Source of the DNA: Phialocephala subalpina
Taxonomy: Eukaryota; Ascomycota; Leotiomycetes; Helotiales; Mollisiaceae
Length of the DNA: 64,000 nucleotides
Assembly: GCA_900073065.1 (NCBI GenBank)
Contig: FJOG01000014.1
Location: 1,228,803-1,292,802, forward strand
Direction of reading: 5' to 3'
Under the pieces are notes generated by a model that was not told the origin of the DNA, did no database searches, and saw only the letters and a list, made by a program, of their open reading frames with translations. The position numbers and the translations under genes are program-made. Every line of letters begins with the position of its first letter. The first letter of the stretch is position 1. Shown in pieces: positions 43,023-53,848 of the stretch.

Positions 43023-44071
43023 CTTTGCTGTAACGTCGACTTTGATGAGGGACAAGAAGAGGCTAGCGTCTGGATCTGTTCTCGGTTGACACGACAGGAC
43101 TGGTTTGCGAGGAAAGGAGGGCAAGGTCGTGCCGTCGAACGGCAACTTCAAGACGATTTGAAAATTTTGTGTAAGAGAACTCAAGATACCTTTGGTAAAT
43201 TACTGACCCCTGGTTAGTCCACCCACCAATGATCATAGTGTGACAATTCGTGTTCAGGTGCAGCCGCTTGGGGAATCGAAAGCTCGACATGATTGGCGTT
43301 CGGACTGAGGTATTTTATTGTTTTCACCTACTCCGTCTCCCGATGTGAAAGACGAACGGCACACCAATGTCCCGAATCTCGAGGAACTTTGCAAAGGATC
43401 CTCGCGGCCTCTACAATCAAGCAGTTCCAAAAGTGTTGGATAGAAGCTTAGGAGTTCATTCCACTTCATTCCTTAGTTGATCAAGTTCAGAGATTCAAGT
43501 CCAGATGAATGTCCCCGGATCTCTGGTATTTTGGTGCGTCGCTTTTTGGAAACGCCGCGAGTCCGTCCAGTTCGCGCAATTGGGCCAAAGTTGTCTCCGC
43601 CAGTGCGGTCATCGAGCCTTTTGTCCAGACCTCGGTGGAACAATGAGCAAGGTTCAGCCCTACAGGTTTTTTTTAAACCATTATTGCGTGTTCTGCAGAT
43701 CATTCCTATTTCTCTGCTATTTTTCTACAACTGCCGTTCAAGAGCGGCACTTTTCCTCCCGAGTTGCAAGACTAAAGGGAAGAGCCGAAAGCTATTACAA
43801 CATCTGAACCACAATTCTGTCTTCATTTCAAACTTGTACCCAAATAGCACAAACGTGAGGAAACCTGGGGTGGCGTTTGGGAGCACTGATCGTAAGTGGC
43901 TTGCGTTTTGAAGTGTGGGTTAGTTCTGAGTGCGTCGCTCTGATGCTGTCTTCGTATGCTTTTTTTCACGGCAATTGTGCTTGAGCCTCATGAGAAACAT
44001 TATATCTCATGAAATCCCTCAGAAGTGATGTTACCTCGTAGAGCGATTTTTGCCAGTCGATGTAGAGCGAA
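43023..44071. other. 1.05 kb intergenic region
   Basis: It holds the 3' end of the membrane-protein gene and the promoter of the MFS gene. Short open frames at 43477-43911 have no domain character. Confidence 0.5.
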
Positions 44072-45817
44072 ATGATCGATCTAGCTTTGTCCTCCAGTCC
44101 TGCTTCTCTTGATGAGCAAATTAAACATCATGGACTCCAATACAGTGACGGTAATGTGCTTTGCTGGCCGGAAGATGACCTTGATCATCCCAGAAATTGG
44201 TCTCACTGGAGGAAGGCCTTCGATTCCGCTGTCATCATCTCCTTAGACTTCGTCACGTAGGCTTGGCACCGTACCCGTCGTCTTGGCCGTCTGCTAACGT
44301 TACGTCTGAGCAGAACAACATGCAGTACAACAGGTGTATAGTTTCCCTCCAGCTGTCCAAATGCGTCCCAAGACTGACGAAACAAGGCGGCTGCCGCCAG
44401 GCCTGGACGGCTTGAATTTGGGGCTGGCCAAGTATTCTCCATTTTTGCATATACTTCTATGTAAGCTTATCTCTTCCTACACTTTAACAGTATATTGCTA
44501 AGCCACGAAGATACCTCTTCGGCCAAGGTATAGGATCCGTATTCTTCTTGCCAATCTCGGAGGCTTTTGGTCGAAAAAGACTATACGTTATCTCTATGTT
44601 CCTTTATGTCGGCTTCTCTGTCGTGGTTGGTGAAGCACCAAACATCGCTGCTGTAACCGTTGGCAGGTTCTTTTGCGGCTTGCTTTCTTCGATTCCGACA
44701 ATCATAGTCGCTGGTTCAGTCGAAGACATGTATGGTCCAGAAGCAAGAGTATGGATGATATTTGCTTGGGGAGCTGCGGCGAACATCGGTCTCGCTATTG
44801 GTCTGATATATTCCACGTACATCACAGAGGGTCTCGGATGGTATGCTCTCAACTCGATCATTGGGCAAAGGCTAATCGACTTCTAGGAGGTGGGTCTTTC
44901 GGATCACCGCGATAGGCACCTCCATACAGGCTCTCCTCACTATATTCATCAAAGAATCTCGACCCTCGCAAATACTCAAGAAGCGCCTCGTTCGTCTCAA
45001 CAAAGCCTCCGAAGAACAGTTCACAATCGACAACCCAGATCACATTCCATCTTGGCAAGAATTCATCACGGACGCCCTCAGTCGCCCAACTCGCCTCTTC
45101 TTCACCGAACCGATAGTATTCTTGGTTACTATCATGGCCTCCGTGGCATTCGGACAAATCTATTTGCTCACCGAAGCCCTGCCAGCAATCTACATGCAAG
45201 CACCGCTATCCTTCAACCTTGAGCATGCCTCACTAGCTTTCCTCCCTATTGCAATTGGTCTCGGTCTCGACGTCCTACCTCGATTCTACGACCACTACCT
45301 CCTCAAACGGATCAAGGCACGGAGTGATGTAATCAAACCTGAGCACAAAATCCATGCCTTTGCACTTGGTGCTCCTCTCCTGGCAATCGGGCTGTGGTGG
45401 TTCGCATGGACCATCCCTCCTTCCGTTCCAGCACCTTGGCCCGTCTCCTTCCTCCCCCTCATCCTCGTCGGATTCGCAACCAACGAATTCGACTGCACGC
45501 TCGGAGGCTACCTCACCGACTCCTACACCGTCTTCTCAGCATCAGCTTATGCGAGTCTGGCATTCTTGAGAGCGATAGTTAGTGGAGTACTACCGTTATT
45601 TACCAATCAGATGTATGTGACGTTGGGAGCGAATAAGGCGACTACGATACTTGCTGTTTTGGCGACGCTGTTTTGTGTGGCGCCGGTGTTGTTTTTGAAG
45701 TATGGAGAGAGGTTGAGGGAGAAGAGTGCTTTTGCGAGGTATAGTCGGGAGGCGGAGAAGAGATGGGGAGTTTGGGGAAGTAGAGAGGGCCGAGTGTTGT
45801 TAGTAGGAAGGCAATAG
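44072..45817 (+). CDS. Major facilitator superfamily transporter (DHA1-like)
   Basis: Five exons, 44072-44256, 44314-44335, 44387-44460, 44511-44840 and 44887-45817, give 513 aa with all phases consistent. The cytosolic N-terminus has the signature WPEDDLDHPRNWSHWRKAF. TM1 follows, then an exon of only 22 nt (TTCSTTG) and EFGAGQVFSIFAYTSIYLFG. The MFS loop 2-3 motif is PISEAFGRKRLYV, and TM4-TM5 carry VGRFFCGLLSSIPTIIVAGS and EDMYGPEARVW. The central loop ends RPSQILKKRLVRL. The second half has FLPIAIGLGLDVLPRFYDHY and GGYLTDSYTVFSASAYASLA. It is likely a proton antiporter exporting drugs, polyamines or metabolites at the plasma membrane; the substrate is unknown. The small exon and 50-bp introns make simple open-frame calls miss the first 150 residues. 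Confidence 0.9.
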
Positions 45818-46109
45818 TTGAGTGTGCAGTGGAAGTTCCGATGGATCGGATACGGATGCAGCAGTGAGGCTCCAAAACTAAATTAAGTAGCGAGCCAGTT
45901 TCAAAAAGAAAAATCTTCAGAAAACTACTTGAAGGGCTGTTAGTTCCCCACGTGACGAGTTTTCGTTAACCGTCCTTGGAGACGTATTCAAGTCACAAGG
46001 AGTCACAATCAATAATAGGATCCTGAGACGAAGCGAACTCGTCTTTGCCTTTATAAAAGTCATGCGCTGTTGATCCTCGCGTGTTTATCAGAGCTAAAAA
46101 CGTCAGACA

Positions 46110-47113
46110 ATGTCCAATGTCAACGCCTCCTCAACTTCTTCTCATCGAGATAACAGCCCATCGCAACCCAAAAATGGCAGCCAGACAAGCAGCTCTAAAC
46201 TCGCGAGCTCTCGCCACTCTCCTCGATAAGAATAATCGAGTATCTCGAATGTCAGATAGCTTTGGGGACTTTTGCTTCTTTCACAGGTTCCCAAAATGCG
46301 TGGAATGTGTTGACACCGGTATTCCGACCAATATCAGTATTAGCAACACTTCCACAAGGTTAGCCCTTAGACCGCTCAAACCTACAAGAGACAAAACCGA
46401 TCGCTGCCAAGGCCCCAACCCGGATTTCCGGATCTCCCCAAGGAAGTCCGTGATAGGATCTACGATCTTCTGGTCGAGAACGTAATGATTCAACCTTGGT
46501 CCTGAATATCGGGGTTGTTTATAGCCGCCGATGCCACCCCTTCAGGAATGGCTACGACTTGTATGTGACATACCATGAGCCAAACGGGTATGGTTTTTCC
46601 AGCGAGGAACATCGCGAGCGGTGCCGAGAACAAGAAACTATCTGGTCATTACTTCACCAATCGCTAGGTTCGTGCCGAGATTGGCAGCGCCCTCTGGAAG
46701 AAGGATATACGCGTTGACGCGGACCATTGGGAATATCTTCTTATTGATTTCTTGGAGGATCGACCTGCCATCCACGAAGGAATCAAGGAATTGCGCATGG
46801 AATGGGCCTGCGAGGGAAGCCCCGGTGCCGTAGATAGCGAAATTATAGAGTACTGCGAGTATCTCTCAGAACATCTTGAGCTCAACAATCTGGATCTTGC
46901 GTTGTGCACAACGCCATCAGTCGCAAGAGCCAATGTCGATCTCCAAAACTCCATAGTTTGGGTACAGGTGTTCCGGAAATCAAGATTCTTGACGAGTCAG
47001 AAGGACACGATGAAGATGAAATACATGATCTGGCGGAGGAGCTCAAACCACTTTTAGAGTTGGCTCTTCATCCTCATCCAGTTGATACCACCTCCGACAT
47101 CTCTGATGAGTAG
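46110..47113 (+). CDS. Probable multi-exon hypothetical protein with a 2EXR/F-box-like motif; structure uncertain
   Basis: An ATG at 46110 opens MSNVNASSTSSHRDNSPSQP. Farther on, one frame reads GFPDLPKEVRDRIYDLLVEN, the LPxEVRDxIYxLL motif of fungal 2EXR/F-box-like proteins. Then come PPMPPLQEWLRL and, after a likely intron ending ATCGCTAG, VRAEIGSALWKKDIRVDADH followed by WEYLLIDFLEDRPAIHEG. The C-terminus is probably EIKILDESEGHDEDEIHD and so on, ending TTSDISDE at 47113. The pieces lie in different frames and need several introns, not all of which I could place with good splice sites. It may also be a decaying gene. Exon borders are not given because they are not secure. Confidence 0.4.
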
Positions 47114-48011
47114 GCTTATCTACGTTCACGGGTTCTGTTGATCGAATCGCCGCCACTGGACAAAGAAGATTGAGTCTCATGTATGGAGGGAGCTCAATAA
47201 GGCGGGGAGGGAAGCCCGAAGTTGGTGCATGTATGTGGAGGAATTGGGGTCAATGTTTAGGTCATTTTTGGTTTGAAAGACTCGACATTGAATGTCTAGC
47301 AGATGGTGGAAGATTGATAGCCTGCTCTCTTTCTGATTTAGACGAAATTCAATTCACGCCAAATCACAAGAATTGCCTTCTCGAATTTCAGGCACCCGTC
47401 TATAAGAAACCAGGATTCTGATAGATATTCAAAGCGAAACTTGAGTTCTAGAATCTTGAAAGCTAGTGGCAGACTTCCATAAACTATTTGTGATCTGACA
47501 TTATTGTTCTGCACATCGCTCGAGAAAGATCGCACGTGTTGATTCCTCAAGAAGTTTGTTTGCAAGAGGTATCCCCTCTTTTGCATGTCGTCGTTCCTTC
47601 TGCACATCAGCATTTAACGAGGCGCTTGTGGCTGCCAATCGCATCCACCTTCCTCGTACTTGCTTTTGTCACAAGGCTGAGTGACATATGAGAGGCTTCT
47701 TGCAGACGGGAGAGCGAACTTGATTATGCTGCACTCTGCTGTGCGTGTGACAAGGATGCATTGTTTGCTCAGAATGCAAGGTCTTCCACATTCAGTTGCA
47801 TGCATGCTTTTGAATCGAGATCGAGCGAGTATGTTCGATGTAATGATATCAGAGAATGTGCAGGTCAGCAAAGAAAATTTGCCGACTCTCAAGGTATTCC
47901 ATTGTATATTTCAACCGCCTTGCTCCCCCGTACTTTCAAATACTCTCCAACTTTTGAGCAGTCAACCATCTACTTCTCGGAACAAATTTTGCACATCTCA
48001 AAACCGCCAAC
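47114..48011. other. About 900 bp intergenic region
   Basis: No gene-like frame is seen. The last 150 bp before 48012 are CT/CA-rich and look like the leader of the SANT-like gene. Confidence 0.5.
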
Positions 48012-48575
48012 ATGCCTGAAGGAGTCACTTTCTCCGCCGCCGATCAGGCTCTATGTCTTGGGGTCCTCAAGCAGATAGAAGTGGGAAAGGTTGATTACGA
48101 ACTCCTCCGCATCGAGCTCGGTCTTCCAACAAAGAATGCTGCTCAAGTCCGCTGGTCCCGCTTCAACTCGAAGCTCAAGAAAGGAGTAGCCAGCTCTCCG
48201 GCGAAGACGATCAAGATGAGTAACCAACAGCCGTCCACTCCAACCAGCAAGCCAAAACGGAAGAACAACACCTCCACGAAGAAGCGGAAGGTCGATACAA
48301 GTGATGAGGAGGAGCAGGATGGGATTAAGAGCTTAGCCGCTATGGACATCAAGAATGAAGGAGATGGAGGTGATTCTGGCTTGATGGAGCCTTTCCAAAC
48401 ACCAACACGACAACTCCCTAGCAGACGCGCGAGGGTTACGAACTTTAAGGAGTTGGCTTTTGATGGCGAAGAAGAGGAGGAGGAAAAGGAAATGGATGAG
48501 TTCGAAGATTCTGGTGTTGGGAGCACTGCCAAGGAGGAATTCGAGATGGCAAGTGTTTCTGACGATGAGGTTTGA
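48012..48575 (+). CDS. Small SANT/Myb-like nuclear protein, intact member of a tandem family
   Basis: A single exon of 187 aa. The N-terminal 55 residues form a small helical domain, FSAADQALCLGVLKQIEVGK, VDYELLRIELGL and NAAQVRWSRFNSKLKKG, with the spaced aromatic/basic pattern of fungal SANT/Myb-like modules. A Lys/Ser-rich linker with KRKNNTSTKKRKV (a nuclear localisation type signal) follows. The acidic C-terminal part includes FQTPTRQLPSRRARVTNF and a Glu-rich run, and ends SVSDDEV. It is probably nuclear and chromatin- or DNA-associated; the function is unknown. Two broken paralogs follow on the same strand within 2.1 kb. Confidence 0.75.
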   Translation: MPEGVTFSAADQALCLGVLKQIEVGKVDYELLRIELGLPTKNAAQVRWSRFNSKLKKGVASSPAKTIKMSNQQPSTPTSKPKRKNNTSTKKRKVDTSDEEEQDGIKSLAAMDIKNEGDGGDSGLMEPFQTPTRQLPSRRARVTNFKELAFDGEEEEEEKEMDEFEDSGVGSTAKEEFEMASVSDDEV

Positions 48576-49176
48576 GAATTGACGTATTGGACTGCATCGC
48601 TGGACGATGTCCTTGGAATTTCAGTCTTGGAAGTGTTGATCTGCCGAGATCAATTGGAGAATGAATCATGATCGCAACCAAGTCCTCAAATCTCTATGAA
48701 TGTGAATGCCATCGATTTGCGCAATTGCTTATGTTGGTGTCGCCTGAGAAGCAAGCACTTTACAGCCTTGGAAACGATCGATGTGGAAGACGGCAAAGCT
48801 GATCAGATACAAGGACGGCAACCAACAGGTCTTCAAATTTGCCGTTGCGTTCGACTAGGCAGCAACCAACACGACAAGCACGGTGACCACACCTCATAAC
48901 GGATTTGGTAAGAAATGCAGAAGCAGATTGGGGGGATCCCGGATTCGGGACGGGCCAGAGAGGAGAAGCATGAGGGCTGTCATATTCCTAGCTCTGGGAG
49001 CTGGCTTGACTAGGGTTTAACGTTGGTGGCTGAATGTAATCCGCCGGGGAAACTATTCCGTTATTCACAGCTTGCAACATTTCAACCATATGCTCACCCA
49101 ACCTTCATCTCCCATTCTCAACTCATACTCACCTCATCCACCTTCCGCCTTCCACTCCACGAGCCACCAAGACAAA
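48576..49176. other. Intergenic region between SANT-like paralogs
   Basis: About 600 bp. The CA/CT-rich stretch at 49080-49176 resembles the leader before the first paralog, as expected from tandem duplication of whole genes. Confidence 0.5.
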
Positions 49177-49597
49177 ATGTCTCCAGCCATCACCTTCACA
49201 GAAGCAGACACGGCTTTGATGGTTGCGATCATCAATCAACTCGGAATCGGCAAAATCAACCGAAAGAAGCTCCAAGTCGACCTTGGTCTTGCAACTTTAG
49301 GCACTGCTGATGCCCGTCTGTCTCGGTTCAAATCCAAGCTCGCCAAAGCCGAAGGTCGACTCCCCACCGACTCCCTAAAGCCAAAGCAAGCATCACCCAA
49401 AAAAAAGCAAACTCGAGACGGCTGGCTCGGAAGATGCGAAAATCGAGGATGAAGATCTCGATGCTTAGTTCGGGGAATGGATGTCCGACAGCTCCATCTT
49501 GGAGACTCCAGCGCGCAAGATGCCTGGAAGAAAGGCCAGGGTGATCTCGTTCGGGGAAGAGGTTGAGAATGAGGCGGACGAGGACTTTCAGGTTTGA
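49177..49597 (+). pseudogene. SANT/Myb-like paralog 2, broken by frameshift and nonsense codon
   Basis: The start MSPAITFTEADTALMVAIIN and the segments KINRKKLQVDLGL and ADARLSRFKSKLAKAEG match paralog 1 in order and spacing. The starting frame stops at 49452 (GWLGRCENRG). A different frame from about 49410 reads ETAGSEDAKIEDEDLDA, then TAG, then FGEWMSDSSILETPARKMPG and RKARVISFGEEVENE, ending DFQV with TGA at 49597. This corresponds to the FQTPTRQLPSRRARV part of paralog 1. So at least one frameshift and one nonsense codon separate it from a full protein. The truncated 91-aa form could still be expressed. Confidence 0.65.
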
Positions 49598-50246
49598 AGG
49601 TGTGCGATCTCAACAGGGGAACTGTCCCGGTGTGATTGTGGAGGCGGGTGGTCGGAGGAAATACGACTGTCTTTAGTTGTTTGCTTTTTGAGCCGCGGGG
49701 AGGCAGGGACAAGACGTTTGTGCAGGGTTCTCGGGCAATTACTAGGATAAAGATTGGCGTTCTGAAATGCAATCAGCTATTGTGGTGGTCCGTGCAAATC
49801 CCGTCTGTTCGTGAGCTTGTGAGTTTGTGAGCGTGTGAACTTCACGCACCAAGTTCAAATGCCTACAAAGAACAATTCAATGAAATGTAAACGCAAGAAG
49901 AAGATTCGAGTTCTTATAGAAACCTTTGAAGCCGTGGTTTCAATGAGTGTGGATTTGACCAAAGAAGACCGGAGATCGAGCGGCTGGCCCTCCAGCAACC
50001 TCCAGAGGTGCATAGCCTTGTGAACAGGAATGTAAACCGCAGACAAGCAAACAAAAAGAAAAGAACGACATGGAAGCAGCTTCCCGGTATATGATCAAAT
50101 CAAATCTCTGTCCCAGCCTCGTTACTTTTCTCTTTTCCACTCATCCTCGATACCTCGGACGTTCAAAATTCGTCTCGAATCTGCCTCCCACAGTTTCTCG
50201 CTACGCATACTGGCCTCTTTGCCCACTTTCAAGAAATCAAAACACC
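49598..50246. other. Intergenic region between SANT-like paralogs 2 and 3
   Basis: 650 bp with no gene seen. Confidence 0.5.
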
Positions 50247-50636
50247 ATGACTTCAAGAGACGAAAGGCTCTGCATGGCCGTTATCAAAAACTCGACCGTT
50301 ACGAACATAAATTGGGATGGAGTCACGAAAGATTTGGGCGTAGCCACAGGAAATGCAGCGAACTGCCAATGGAGATGATTCAAGGCCAGATTCAGCGATG
50401 CTGCACCAGCGAAACCCGCGAAGGCGAATGGAAGGAAGAAACGAGCGGTCGGAGAGATGAGCGATGGCAGCGGCCACGGTAGCAGCCATGGTGATGGCGT
50501 GGAGGAAACGGCGGCTCGTCAACAGCCAGAGAAGAAGCAGGAGAGGAAGCTGAGCAGGAATATCAAGATGGAAACGCCTGAGTCGGATAGTGAGGACGAA
50601 GATGTTCAGTGGGGATCTGATGAGGATGAGGTTTGA
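50247..50636 (+). pseudogene. SANT/Myb-like paralog 3, with an in-frame TGA
   Basis: MTSRDERLCMAVIKNSTVTN is followed by INWDGVTKDLGVATGNAANC and QWR. A TGA then falls at the position where paralog 1 has S in RWSRF. The same frame continues FKARFSDAAPAKPAKANGRK and so on for 85 codons and ends in an acidic tail, QWGSDEDEV, at 50636. That tail closely mirrors the SVSDDEV end of paralog 1. A single nonsense codon therefore separates it from a 129-aa protein. A TGA from CGA is a C-to-T change, which would fit RIP or ordinary CpG deamination. Readthrough of this codon is a less likely alternative. Confidence 0.65.
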
Positions 50637-51104
50637 AGGTTGAATTGCCAGTCAGAATGTGGCATTACTGGAATGAGGAAAGGAGATAGAATTTGGAAGC
50701 TAATGGGAATGAAGAGGTCTCAATAGAATTTTTCTTTCCGAGAGACCAAACAACCTCCAGAACCTTGGTTTCCATAGCTTCAATTCCAACAATTCACTGC
50801 AGAGTTTTCTTTTGACAACCGGGCGTCATTTACATCGACGTTTGAGATCGAACGTATCCACTCACGATGACCCCTTAGCTCATCGAAAGCACGGGACGAC
50901 CGCAGGACAAATCCCTCGCCCAAAAGAAGCAAGTGTAGCCGAACTTCCGGCGCTTAGCGAGTATACACCACAAAAACGCGAAATTGTGCACTTGGACTGA
51001 ATTATAGGCCTTCAAAAATGAAGAAGAAAAAACAAAAAAGATTTGAGGTAAATGGTCACTACGCTACATAATAATTAGCCAGAGTCAGTCGGAATACCAC
51101 AGAT

Positions 51105-51230
51105 TTACTTACAGGGTCGAACTCGCGACCTTGGCGTTATTAGCACCACGCTCTAACCCTTTAGAACATATTAGGAACAAATCATCGGTAATCGAAGACA
51201 TTAATCTTACAACTGAGCTAAGCGACCTGA
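51105..51230 (-). other. tRNA-Ile(AAT)-derived fragment with interrupted D-loop (SINE-like candidate)
   Basis: On the minus strand a D-arm-like block (GCTTAGCTCAGTTG, about 51211-51224 complement) carries an A-box-like sequence. About 50 bp later comes GGTTAGAGCGTGGTGCTAAT, then AACGCCAAGGTCGCGAG and TTCGACCC, the anticodon arm and T-loop of tRNA-Ile(AAT) with a B-box. The T-stem does not pair well and no matching acceptor ends are seen, so it is not a functional tRNA. A tRNA-derived SINE head or a tRNA pseudogene with an insertion in the D-loop would explain it. Confidence 0.45.
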
Positions 51231-53641
51231 TTGACTTCAGTGTGCGAGACTTGCTTATTTATTTATATAAAGTAAAGGAATTTAACCGAAGCTTTAGTAT
51301 GGCCGATTTCACGGCCCGAATCATTCCGTCTCTTTATAGTCCGAACTTCCGGCCGAAACCATAGGAACGCGTGTTTAAGTGATCACAGATCAAGATTTTC
51401 AGCTTATTGGATTCTATCCAAAGAGCCTCTGCTCATACATCCATACCCTCCTCTGGCCAAATGCCCCCAGCCGGGATCTTTCTTTCGCTGTGCACAGATC
51501 AGTGTCAGTTGCTGATCACGTGTATTAGTGCCATGCTCTCTCCTTCCATATGTAGAATAGCTCAGGGGGGAATCTCACAGACCTTTATATCCTCATTCTC
51601 TCTCTCTAGCTAGATCTACAGGGTTAACAATCAATTCTTTACCCACAAACTGATGCTCCACACTCGTAGCATCTCATAATCAGAGAGCTTCTGCAGAATG
51701 CTCCCCAGGACCGGCTTTATCATTGGCAAAGCAAGCGCTAGATAGACAGGCTACATTCCTCTTCATTCTGCAGAGATCTCTGAAAAGCACCAACCCCGTG
51801 AGGTTAGAGGAGCTTCTAGACTGCGCCACAAACTTCAAGATCAGAGCTCAGCTCGAGATCTTAAGATTAGGTATTTGTGTCGCTCGGCGCCTGAGTACCT
51901 CACCTTAGTCAAATAAGCTGCGGAGACATTGGAGTTGGATTTGCGACGAGTCGTCGACTTCCACCTGTCGATACTTCACTTGACTCTCACAAGAATTCCC
52001 CTTCGAACTCGACTTGCTTCCATAAATCTGATCGGCTCGGACTAGATCGACAAGCCCACAGCTTCATTCACTCCTCCTTCAGCCCTCGTTACTGTAGTCT
52101 GACAGACCGTGTAGTCGACATCCTATGCCTCAAGCTGCGCAAATAATATCGCGGGGGGGACGGTGCTGCGATCGCCTGTACGATACCGCTCTCAGCAAGG
52201 GCGTTGATCATTCTTTTATCGGGGGGGACTGATTCATCGGGCCCCGACAAAATCTTCAGATCTTCACCTTGAATGGTCGAGACCTGAGAAGGCTCTACAT
52301 GTAACACTCTTTCCAAGGTATAAACTCTCATAAAGTGACTATTTGCTGTCCAGGACTTCAATCATCACCCATCCACACAAAACCTTCGACACAGTTCAGA
52401 TTGTTCAGCTCGCATCGGTAGTGCTAAGCGAGTTCAAAAAGTGGTAAAGGGGCGCCACGCTGTTACTTGCAGCAAGCTCCTTGTACTATGAATGCGAGAT
52501 CAAGCCAAATGAACTTACCTGCCGGTGAGAGTGCCTTAGTACTCGGCCTAGTCTCGTGTATGGCTCCACGCTGTGGAATACGGGCTCTTGCTCTCTCAGG
52601 GTCGTCAATCGACTCGTCAGGTTCACGGCTTTCAGCCTCGAAACCTTGTTGATTTCCACAGAGATTGACCATAAATTTTAAGGAGATCGAGAGGAAGGCG
52701 AATGCAAAATCACCAAGGGTGGATGAGACATTTGGACATCGCTAAGCTGACGAGAATCAACCTTCTAGCGAGTGAAAGATCTCATCTCGTGGCAGTCAAG
52801 TTGTCTGATCGAAAAGCGTCGTAGAGCATTCTATGAGCAATTCTCATCTTGTAGCTAATCGTGAACCAGAAAGAGATGCTTCAAGACACAAATATGATTT
52901 TACGAAGCCGAAATGAGATATCGATTTTACGTCAGACTCGGGAAAATGGCGAAGAACTGTGAAGAACTGTGATTCTACCCTGAGTACCTTAAACAACTCA
53001 CCGCAGGTACTGGGTGACCGAACCTTCCAAATCTGGAACCTGCCAACTGAGTCAGCCACGTGAACCCACTGCACAGCCCAGATCATCGTGACAGCGCAGC
53101 ACGAAGGTGAACCATCAATCGGGCTTCCGAAATAGTCTCCAAACATAATCGAAGAAGGATTTGAGGACTTTCGTAGGTGGTGAGTCGAACGCAGAACATG
53201 TGGATGGAGGCACCTTCAGACCAGCCCTGGAGCGTCACATCTCTCAACATCCACAAACCGCCCAACCACTGTGCTGATATGCATGTGAAATAACTTTTCG
53301 GCAACTTTGGAAGCATTTACGACACGTTAAGAGGATGAAATTAGGTGATGAAATCTTGGGTAATATTGAACTTAAGAGACCCCAGCAATTATGGAAAACC
53401 TCACGAACATTTATGAGATAGTTTCAAGCTTCTCTCGACCGACCAATTCGTTTCTAGCATTTCAGACCATTGTCCAAGTATCAGATATTCTATTTGGGCC
53501 CTCAGGTTGGACGATGGGCGGTTGGCGGCTCATGTCGCTTTGGCACATGTATCGTCCGCCGCCAGGCTGGATCACGATAGCGACTTTCACAGCTCAACAC
53601 GAATAATCACAAAACCATTCGATTTCTCATTATCTACTCTG

Positions 53642-53848
53642 CCCAAAAGACTAGCTGCCTTCCCAAATCAATCCAACTCTTCCACTAGGCCTACCTACCT
53701 CTTAAATTGCCGGCTCCCCTCTACTTTCAGATTTTCGAAAGAAAGAGAAAAAGTTTTCTCTAAAAATAGAGGGAAGCCGGCAATTTAAGAGGTAGGTAGA
53801 CCTAGTGGAAGAGTTGGATTGATTTGGGAAGGCAGCTAGTCTTTTGGG
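53642..53848. repeat. Foldback inverted repeat with 82-bp arms and 43-nt loop
   Basis: The left arm, 53642-53723 (starting CCCAAAAGACTAGCTGCC), is the reverse complement of the right arm, 53767-53848 (ending GGCAGCTAGTCTTTTGGG), with only about two mismatches. The 43-nt spacer is A/T- and purine-rich. No protein is encoded. Such a hairpin is typical of a small foldback/MITE element or of a recent inverted duplication. I see no convincing target-site duplication. Confidence 0.85.
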
